Source of the DNA: Chitinophagaceae bacterium
Lineage (GTDB): Bacteria > Bacteroidota > Bacteroidia > Chitinophagales > Chitinophagaceae
Length of the DNA: 17,122 nucleotides
Reading direction: 5' to 3'
NCBI GenBank assembly: GCA_947483345.1
Contig: CANKNL010000028.1
Location: 1 to 17,122 of the forward strand
Positions 7,517-14,300 of the stretch are shown in pieces (the first letter of the stretch is position 1; each line of letters starts with the position of its first letter). The position numbers and the translations under genes are program-made. A model generated the notes under the pieces. The model saw only the letters and a list, made by a program, of their open reading frames with translations. It made no database searches and was not told the origin of the DNA.

Positions 7517-9208
7517 TTATGCTTTTGGATAAAACCACATGGTATCCACATCCTTCATGATGTAAGCATCAGGTTCAATCGCTTCTTCAGATTCGGTATC
7601 CAACATCATGGCCCCATCCTGTTTACCAAGGTTGATGGTATACGGATTCACTTTTATATCAGGTGATGTGCCGTTCACTTCTGCACTCACATGCCTGAAA
7701 ATAGCCACGGCTAATTGTTCCAGAATATGCATGTTCTTTTTAATCTGCTCAACCAGTGCTGCAGGTTCATGTTGCACTTCAATATCTTCCTGGAATTTTC
7801 TTAATAAGGCCAGGTCAAAAGGATCTATATACCTGTTGGAAAAGGTGCTGTTCTCAAACGGACGCCATTCCAAAAACAGATCCTGCATCGTTTTATTCAG
7901 TTGTCCGAACTTACGACCCAGGCTATCTTTTGCAGCAAACAGATCTTTAAGTAACCTGATATTGGTAAAGGCTTTGTTAACAAATAAATGGGTAGGTACT
8001 GCCCAGTAATTTGCCCAATCCCAAAATATTTTTATCACCATGATCTGGGTGTTACCCATCAACTGGTATTTATTTTGATATACCGGTATCCAGCTGTCAA
8101 CCAATGCCAGATGTGATTGCTCATAAATGGTTACACGTCCTTCAATGTCTTCACCATTTAAATCACGCAATATCAGATCACTAAGCCAGGAATTATTCAA
8201 AGAAATAAAATCGGTGCCTGGCGAGTAAAGCGGATCTAAAAAAGCGCCGGATTCACCCGTTACACCCCATCGATCTTTTGAATACAATTTTCCGGTATGG
8301 TGTGCAAAATGTTTTAGTATTTTAAAATCAAGTAAGCCATCGCCTTGTCCTAATGGCACCAGCATTTTGTACGGCAGCGGTTCGTTTACCTTCATCCATT
8401 CAACGGCTTTCTCGTAAGTATTAAAGGTTTCAAATGGATGAATAGCCGGATCTGCTACAATGCCGATACTGGTATTTTTAGATCCTAACGGTATGATCCA
8501 TAACCAATACCCTTTGTCCATAAAATGGACAGTGCTCAAATATCTCAAGCCTGGTTCAAGGTATGATTGCCAGGCTGTATTATCTGTCCAGGTATCAATA
8601 TCGATAACCCCTTTAAGCCGCCACCACACTGCATTGATATGATGCTCCATAGGTTTTTGAAACTGTAATTTGCGTTTCATCACACTGGCCCTGCCCGATG
8701 CATCGGCTACCCATTTACATTTTACTGTCACGGCTTCGCCGGCTTTAATATAAGTCACTTCGTGTCCGTTATCAGCCTGTATGTCAACTGTTTCAACTTT
8801 TGCCCCGAGTAGTAATTCATTACCTTTTTGCTGTGTCAACTGCATCAAATAATTTTCCAGAGTACCCCTGTCTACCTGATGGCTTGGTACCGGCAACCTC
8901 AACCGTGGTCCCAATTCAACACGGCTTGCAATGTCTTCCTTGGTATCTGATTTAAAGAAAAAGCGCAGGCCATGTTTGGGCAGTTCATGTTCTTCTAAAT
9001 AACCTTTCAGGTTCAGCACTTCTCTTAAGTAATGTGTGCCAAGTTCAACAGTTGATTCGCCTACTTTATGGGCTGCAGTAGCCGCTTCTGTTTCTCTCCT
9101 TTCAAGTACGAGAATCGACATATCCGGCTTTGCATTTTTAAGTTGTAAAGACAGGGTTAATCCTGCAAGGCCACCGCCAAGTATCACTACATCATACTGT
9201 TCATTCAT
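7517..9208 (-). CDS. Flavin-dependent halogenase-like FAD monooxygenase
   Basis: The 563-residue protein starts with an FAD-binding GGGLAG loop (residues 11-16) after VVIL, and Glu36 closes the second strand. It carries the halogenase hallmark WxWxIP as WLWIIP at 235-240. The segment PKHGLRF places Lys78 where tryptophan halogenases such as PrnA have the catalytic lysine (K-x-G-x-R-F). Further FAD contacts are GESTVELG (50-57) and FLDPLYSPGTD (323-333). These features support use of FADH2, O2 and halide to make a hypohalous species on a phenolic substrate. Chlorinated flexirubins are known, so ring chlorination is a sensible role, though not proven here; an FAD hydroxylase is the alternative. 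It is the last gene of the right block, 114 bases after the ligase, and ends at the bidirectional terminator. Confidence 0.85.
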   Translation of the reverse strand: MNEQYDVVILGGGLAGLTLSLQLKNAKPDMSILVLERRETEAATAAHKVGESTVELGTHYLREVLNLKGYLEEHELPKHGLRFFFKSDTKEDIASRVELGPRLRLPVPSHQVDRGTLENYLMQLTQQKGNELLLGAKVETVDIQADNGHEVTYIKAGEAVTVKCKWVADASGRASVMKRKLQFQKPMEHHINAVWWRLKGVIDIDTWTDNTAWQSYLEPGLRYLSTVHFMDKGYWLWIIPLGSKNTSIGIVADPAIHPFETFNTYEKAVEWMKVNEPLPYKMLVPLGQGDGLLDFKILKHFAHHTGKLYSKDRWGVTGESGAFLDPLYSPGTDFISLNNSWLSDLILRDLNGEDIEGRVTIYEQSHLALVDSWIPVYQNKYQLMGNTQIMVIKIFWDWANYWAVPTHLFVNKAFTNIRLLKDLFAAKDSLGRKFGQLNKTMQDLFLEWRPFENSTFSNRYIDPFDLALLRKFQEDIEVQHEPAALVEQIKKNMHILEQLAVAIFRHVSAEVNGTSPDIKVNPYTINLGKQDGAMMLDTESEEAIEPDAYIMKDVDTMWFYPKA

Positions 9209-9227
9209 AAGTTAAGTTTAAGGACTA

Positions 9228-9261
9228 TAAAATTAATGGAAAAGACTATTATCAGTAACAA
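9228..9261 (-). promoter_or_regulatory. Weak candidate promoter for the halogenase-like gene
   Basis: In the 114-base spacer upstream of the halogenase-like gene, the minus strand carries TAATTTTA (9235-9228), one mismatch from TAnnTTTG. A TTG lies 23 bases upstream (9261-9259), at the upper end of the spacing seen in Bacteroidota promoters. The match is imperfect in AT-rich DNA, so it may be chance. No terminator hairpin separates the ligase and halogenase-like genes, so read-through is equally possible. Confidence 0.2.
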
Positions 9262-9322
9262 GCGTTTTACGGAGGCCAGCGTTTAATTAAATTTTACATT
9301 TACAGGTAACGATTACACTTCA

Positions 9323-10618
9323 TCAAAGTCGCCTGTCAATAAATCTGATTATTTTTCTTCCGGCTTCTGGCATTTGCATTTTTTTTATCTCTTCTTCTGT
9401 TATATATTTTATTTGTGGGCTAACTCTTAACCTCGCTTGCAGATTGGCTCTGATCTTTCTATTACTATCTTCCGACGGATTATCCGGAACAATATAGATC
9501 AATACCTCATCCGTTCCCATGTCATTAGATGATACTTCTGCCACATAATCAATCACCTCTGTCATCTCATGTAAAATATCAAACAAGGCTGGTGGATATA
9601 AAGTAGTACCCTTATATTTTATCATTTGCTTTTTTCGCCCCATCACCGGCGATAATCTTAAACTGTTGCGTCCACAGGCACATGGGGTATCATCATACAC
9701 ACAGATATCACCTGTCTTGTAACGTAGTAGTGGCATGCCTTCTACACCTAAAGTGGTGATGGTTACTTCGCCCGGTTCTCCGGGCGCTACCGCTTTATTC
9801 ATTTCATCCAGCAATTCTACAATTAGTAAATCGGGCTGTAGGTGGCCGCCTTTACATTCGGTACATTCTGTAAAGGCCGTTTGCATTTCGGTAGAGGCGT
9901 AGGTAGAGTATAATTTTATATTCCAAGCCTCATTAATTTTTTTACCCAGCGGATTCAATGTAAAATCTGCATGCCGTATATTTTCACCAACACAAATAGC
10001 CTTTTTAACAGAGCTGTTGTTGATGTCAATTTGATGCACCTGTGCATAATTGATAAGCTTGATGATAAACGACGGAACGGCAATAATGGCCGTGGGCTTT
10101 AGCCTTAAAATGGTTTCCCACTGTAAGGAAGCTGCACCTGGCCCAAGTCTGATGATACCGGCACCTAATTTTTGAATGCCGGAATAATAGGCCATCCCCG
10201 CCATAAACTGCCGATCTAACGTAAGCATGATCTGATAGATGTCGTTCACCGAACCTTCGGTGCTAACGAATGAGGCATATTCATTACAGGCTAAACGCTT
10301 CAAATCATTTTCGGTAAGCATGATGGTAACCGGGTTTCCCAATGTTCCCGAAGTAGAACTGTATTCAATGATCTTATTGCGGGGTACACATAAAAAATCT
10401 TCATTTCGTTGCTGCAGGTCTTCTTTAATGGTAACCGGAATTACACTGAGGTCTTCCATTGTCTTAATACCTGATGCATTGAACCTGGCTTTTGAAAAGA
10501 ACTCTTTATAAAAAGGAGAGTGTTCATTAAGATAAGCAATGGTATCCTGCAGTTTTTTTTCCTGCATGGCGGTAATGTCTGCTTTGCTTAAAAAAGCTGC
10601 TGCGGGTGAATGGTTCAT
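9323..10618 (-). CDS. PaaK-like AMP-forming acyl ligase (aryl-acid activating)
   Basis: This 431-residue adenylate-forming enzyme has the length and layout of phenylacetate-CoA ligases. The ATP-binding loop YSSTSGTLGNP is at 86-96, YSTYASTE at 237-244 and RYKTGD at 299-304. The small C-terminal domain ends in GRKIIRF, with Lys422 the likely catalytic lysine. Cysteines in CTEC (252-255) and CAC (313-315) could bind a structural zinc, as in some PaaK relatives; this is inferred from spacing. By context it would activate 4-coumarate from the ammonia-lyase as an adenylate and pass it to CoA or directly to ACP. It has no fused carrier domain, so a free acceptor is needed. The ATG at 10618 is 133 bases beyond the AcpS stop, so it may have its own promoter, though none is clear. 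Confidence 0.88.
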   Translation of the reverse strand: MNHSPAAAFLSKADITAMQEKKLQDTIAYLNEHSPFYKEFFSKARFNASGIKTMEDLSVIPVTIKEDLQQRNEDFLCVPRNKIIEYSSTSGTLGNPVTIMLTENDLKRLACNEYASFVSTEGSVNDIYQIMLTLDRQFMAGMAYYSGIQKLGAGIIRLGPGAASLQWETILRLKPTAIIAVPSFIIKLINYAQVHQIDINNSSVKKAICVGENIRHADFTLNPLGKKINEAWNIKLYSTYASTEMQTAFTECTECKGGHLQPDLLIVELLDEMNKAVAPGEPGEVTITTLGVEGMPLLRYKTGDICVYDDTPCACGRNSLRLSPVMGRKKQMIKYKGTTLYPPALFDILHEMTEVIDYVAEVSSNDMGTDEVLIYIVPDNPSEDSNRKIRANLQARLRVSPQIKYITEEEIKKMQMPEAGRKIIRFIDRRL

Positions 10619-10751
10619 ACGTTTTCTATAATATATTTTAGACAGTCGAAAAACATTTTTTTATACGTCTTGCTGTTGAGCCCTTGCCACCCTATTTTTT
10701 TTAAAAGTAAAAAAATAAGTCTACACTAACCCAGATTTACAAATAACATCA

Positions 10752-11126
10752 TCAACTTTCAATGACTACCATTGCACAAGCCATGGTTTTAATATGAGAG
10801 AGTGAAACAAATACTTTTTCAATCTTCAGGTTTTCCATGGTTTTTGCTGTTAGACCATGAAAACGCATTTCAGGCTTGCCGGCCTCATTATTATAAATTT
10901 CAATTTCATTAAATGCAGTGCCATTTGTCCAGCCCGTACCAAGCGCTTTTAAAAATGCTTCCTTTGCCGCAAAGCGTGCTGCGTAGTGTTCATATTTATA
11001 TGTTCTGGCTTCACAATATATTATTTCATCAGGAGAAAAAACCAATTCCTTAAAACCGGCTTTCTTTTCCATTTTTTCAGCAACCCGTTCAACTTCTATT
11101 AAGTCTGTCCCAATTCCAAATATCAT
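10752..11126 (-). CDS. acpS: Holo-[acyl-carrier-protein] synthase (4'-phosphopantetheinyl transferase)
   Basis: The 124-residue protein has normal AcpS length. It shows GIGTDLIEVERV at residues 4-15, with Asp8 a metal ligand, and ARFAAKEAFLKALGTG at 50-65, with Glu56 the second ligand and Lys60 conserved. SLSHIKTMACAMV near the end is the usual final strand. It transfers phosphopantetheine from CoA to the serine of apo-ACP, most obviously Ser39 of the ACP in this window. The ATG overlaps the stop of the upstream C45 gene by four bases (ATGA), showing tight coupling. It could be a pathway-dedicated copy or the only AcpS of the genome; the window cannot tell. Confidence 0.95.
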   Translation of the reverse strand: MIFGIGTDLIEVERVAEKMEKKAGFKELVFSPDEIIYCEARTYKYEHYAARFAAKEAFLKALGTGWTNGTAFNEIEIYNNEAGKPEMRFHGLTAKTMENLKIEKVFVSLSHIKTMACAMVVIES

Positions 11127-12793
11127 GGCGCAAGTTTTTTGTTTATTTTTTGTATCTGTTCCCTAATATGGTCTTCTTCTTTTTTTGTTGCAATTATCTT
11201 TGTTAATGCCAGTTTATAATTTTTTAACGCGGCTGTATAATCTTTTTGTTTGTACAGATAATCTCCAGCTAAAAGATACGCATTATAAAACTCAGGATTA
11301 CTGGCCACCAGGCTGTCGGTATTTACTTTACCCCCATCCATGATCCGTTGTTTGATATTTCTGAAGACTTGAAAGTTTTTATACCCCGGCATTAATAAAA
11401 ACGAATCCGGTGCAATTGCTAAGCTGCTGTCTGCAATTTCACGATCCGCCTTCATGCCTTGCAGCAAAAATATCTTATTCAAATCATAGGCTACATACTG
11501 GCCCAGCTGCCAGGGCGAGGTAGAAACCCAAACGATTAATTTTTTGGGTTCAAAAACTACAGAGTGGTGGGCTATTAACTGGTTGATGGCTTTTTCATTG
11601 CCCATCCCTATATTGGTGCCATTCAACCCTTTTTGATCTCTTAAAATATTAATTGTTTTTTGAACTGTATTTTTTCCATTGGCATGCAGCAGTTCTGTTA
11701 ATCTTTTATACCGATAAGTAGAAGCACTTTCTTTTTCCTGTTCAATATTCATTTTTGTTTTGCCCAATCCCTTGCTTTGAAAATGATTGGTACAAATAAT
11801 AAAGTCTTTTTGGGAATCATAAACATCCAGTGTTTCCGGTGTTTTTTCAATAATCACCGCTTTGTTATCAGCTGCAGAGGCCACCAAAAAAGATTCGGAT
11901 ACAAACATTTTTCTTGATTTGGCAATGGATATGGCTTCGGTTATATTTTTTGCATACTGTAAAATTTCTCTGGTTACCAAAGAAACAGGTGTAGCAGAAC
12001 CTGTTGGCAGACTGGTTTTTGCGGCATTAATGGTAACCGATAATCCCTGGTCATTCATCCCCGATACGGCACCCACAAATCCCCCCCAAGTAACGGTCAT
12101 AAACTTGTGCCCCTTTGTAGGATTAAAAAATGCGACGATTTTATCCTCAGCAAATTTATCCCCTACATAAAAATCGAAATTACGGCCAATGATCATGGTA
12201 CTGTCTGCCGACATACTGCCCCAGGTTCCAAAAGACGTACAACCAACCAGGGCCAGGTTTTGAACAGCATGGCCAATATCATGCGCCGCATGGTAATTCA
12301 AAATGCGCTGGTAATTTGTTCCCAGGTATTGGTATTGGGGAGAGGCTGATGTGGATACACCATAAATTTCTTCCCGGTATTCTGCTGTTATATTTTTATC
12401 CAGGTTACGGTTAAAAAAGCCAATCAGGTATTTTAAAAAATTCCTTTTAAATTTTGATGGCACCATTTTAGTGATCTGTTCTGCAAAATGATCTTCCTGC
12501 CGCACCACCAATTCTTTGCTGAGCTTGCCATTAATAACCCCCCGTTCAAAAGGATTCCCTTCAACATACATTTCGTACAAACCACTCTTACTGTGCCGGA
12601 ACCAATTATTTTTTAGTGTATAAAAACCATTCCCATGATCGGTACGCTGCCATTGCAGGCTGCTGGTATCTGCCGTTTTGGGGGGCGCAATTTTTGTAAC
12701 TTCCACCAGGTAAATGGCACCAATCAGTAATAATATCAGGGCTATGCCAAATACCCAAAGAACCCTTTTCCAGAATTTTTTTTGTTTAAGCAT
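11123..12793 (-). CDS. Membrane-anchored C45-family Ntn acyltransferase/hydrolase with C-terminal TPR-like tail
   Basis: This 556-residue protein has a basic start (KQKKFWKR) and one membrane helix at about 11-31, predicting N-in topology with the rest outside the cytoplasm. The central domain matches the acyl-CoA:6-aminopenicillanic acid acyltransferase (peptidase C45) fold. The likely nucleophile is Cys185 in VGCTSFGTWGS, followed by IIGRNFDFYVG (201-211) with the conserved Asn-Phe-Asp, and GMNDQGLSVTIN at 245-256. C45 enzymes expose the cysteine by self-cleavage; here that would release a 184-residue anchored propart. Residues of roughly 509-537 (NAYLLAGDYLYKQKDY) look like one TPR unit. 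It overlaps the oxidoreductase gene by 8 bases and acpS by 4. An acyl-transfer or ester/amide hydrolysis step on the pigment is inferred from context. Confidence 0.87.
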   Translation of the reverse strand: MLKQKKFWKRVLWVFGIALILLLIGAIYLVEVTKIAPPKTADTSSLQWQRTDHGNGFYTLKNNWFRHSKSGLYEMYVEGNPFERGVINGKLSKELVVRQEDHFAEQITKMVPSKFKRNFLKYLIGFFNRNLDKNITAEYREEIYGVSTSASPQYQYLGTNYQRILNYHAAHDIGHAVQNLALVGCTSFGTWGSMSADSTMIIGRNFDFYVGDKFAEDKIVAFFNPTKGHKFMTVTWGGFVGAVSGMNDQGLSVTINAAKTSLPTGSATPVSLVTREILQYAKNITEAISIAKSRKMFVSESFLVASAADNKAVIIEKTPETLDVYDSQKDFIICTNHFQSKGLGKTKMNIEQEKESASTYRYKRLTELLHANGKNTVQKTINILRDQKGLNGTNIGMGNEKAINQLIAHHSVVFEPKKLIVWVSTSPWQLGQYVAYDLNKIFLLQGMKADREIADSSLAIAPDSFLLMPGYKNFQVFRNIKQRIMDGGKVNTDSLVASNPEFYNAYLLAGDYLYKQKDYTAALKNYKLALTKIIATKKEEDHIREQIQKINKKLAP

Positions 12794-14300
12794 GTCTGAT
12801 CTTTTCTATAATGTTATCGTTTCCTAAAAAAGCGGTACAGGTTACCAGACCACTCATCGTTGCGCCCAGTATGCCATGCAGATTTAAATTTTGACCAGTT
12901 AAATACAGGTTGGGTATTTTGGTACGGGGCGATATAAATGTTTTTAAAGGATTGCTGTAGTCTTTGGTAATGCCATACATTGAACCATCCTCATTGCCAA
13001 TATAATCTTTGTAAGATAAAGGAGTGGCCGTGTAATACGATTTTATTGCCTTTCGTAATTCAGGAAATTTTTCTTCCACAAGATCAATAAGTGATTCCGC
13101 TTTTCTTTTTTTAAAATCTTCATATGCCCTTCCGCGGTTATCTTCTTTGGATACGGTATTAAAAGTATCAGCCCACGGCTTCACATCATCAAACCGCATG
13201 TAAGTAAGTATGGTCATTGACTCTGCAAATTCTAATGACCTGGATGAGGCTGAAAAAAATATGGCATAACAGAGTGGCCAGTTGTCTTCAGTGTATTCTG
13301 TTAAATTCCAGGTATGCCCTTCTTTGTGATAATAAAAATTATTTTTGATATAAGGATAGGCATTTTTTTCAAAAACGATATTTACAACAAACCCACCAAT
13401 CGAATTTTCCAGTCCGCTTATTCGGCTCTTATAGGCTTGCTTAATAAGATTACTCTCCGTCATGGCCAAGGTTCTAACCGGGTGCATGTTACTTATAAAA
13501 TGTTTGGCATATAGATGCGACCCGTCTGCCAGTTCCACAGAATTAACCTTACCCTCTTCAACCACAATTTTTTTAACTTCGGTATTGCGGTGAATAACAC
13601 CTCCATGCTGTCGTATATTTTGAGCCATATATTTTCCGATATCAGAGCCGCCATCAATACATTTCCAGGCGCTTTCAATATAGCTGTTCAAGATCATGGC
13701 ATGCACATAAAAAGGCGTTTTACCCGATTGTAAAACATACAGCATGCTGTTACCTACCAGCACAGCCTGCAATTTTTTATCCGTTGTTATGGATTCTATA
13801 AATGTTCTGGTATCAATGCCCAGTACCGTTGTTTTTTCATTTACATCACCGCCAGACCTTAAATTATACAACGGAAATTTACTGCATACTTCTTTTATTT
13901 TATCGCAATACAAACGCAGCGCCTGTTCTTCATTAGGAAAATCTTTTAACAGGTGCTGAATAAAATTTTCGTACCCCTGTGCATTCACATATTCTGTTTC
14001 ATCATTTCCAATAAGAATCTTATCAAAAACATCTTCATCCATTTTTTGTAATTTCAATTTACCTATAATGCCCAGGTATTTAAATACCTGATACAGGTTT
14101 TGACCCTCACCCAATCCTCCCAGATAATGAACCCCCGAGTCGAAGATCACTTTATCCCGTACATAGGTTTGCAGGCAACCGCCAATTTGCCTGTTCTTTT
14201 CCAGCACACAAACTTTGTAGCCTTCTTTACCCAGGATATCGGCACAAATAAGTCCGCCCATGCCGCTTCCTATAATGATGATATCAAATTGTTCAGCCAT
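12786..14300 (-). CDS. Phytoene desaturase/retinol saturase-like FAD oxidoreductase
   Basis: The 504-residue protein has the Rossmann FAD motif IIIGSGMGGL near residues 8-17, with Glu34 ending the second strand and GGCLQTY next. A typical C-terminal FAD segment (YLTGQNLNLHGILGATMSG) lies near 466-484. This layout matches the CrtI, CrtISO and RetSat superfamily, which act on long conjugated or isoprenoid chains, and the length is normal. In this neighbourhood it may desaturate, saturate or isomerise the polyene chain; the reaction cannot be read from sequence. Its ATG overlaps the stop of the upstream exporter fusion by one base, and its 3' end overlaps the C45 gene by eight, so it sits inside a coupled operon. 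Confidence 0.88.
   Translation of the reverse strand: MAEQFDIIIIGSGMGGLICADILGKEGYKVCVLEKNRQIGGCLQTYVRDKVIFDSGVHYLGGLGEGQNLYQVFKYLGIIGKLKLQKMDEDVFDKILIGNDETEYVNAQGYENFIQHLLKDFPNEEQALRLYCDKIKEVCSKFPLYNLRSGGDVNEKTTVLGIDTRTFIESITTDKKLQAVLVGNSMLYVLQSGKTPFYVHAMILNSYIESAWKCIDGGSDIGKYMAQNIRQHGGVIHRNTEVKKIVVEEGKVNSVELADGSHLYAKHFISNMHPVRTLAMTESNLIKQAYKSRISGLENSIGGFVVNIVFEKNAYPYIKNNFYYHKEGHTWNLTEYTEDNWPLCYAIFFSASSRSLEFAESMTILTYMRFDDVKPWADTFNTVSKEDNRGRAYEDFKKRKAESLIDLVEEKFPELRKAIKSYYTATPLSYKDYIGNEDGSMYGITKDYSNPLKTFISPRTKIPNLYLTGQNLNLHGILGATMSGLVTCTAFLGNDNIIEKIRHA

Noticed and set aside
10693..10717. A/T-only palindrome in the acpS-to-ligase spacer as a terminator
   Set aside because: The arms are only A and T, so the stem would be too weak; it reads as low-complexity DNA. 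No perfect TAnnTTTG was found in this spacer either.
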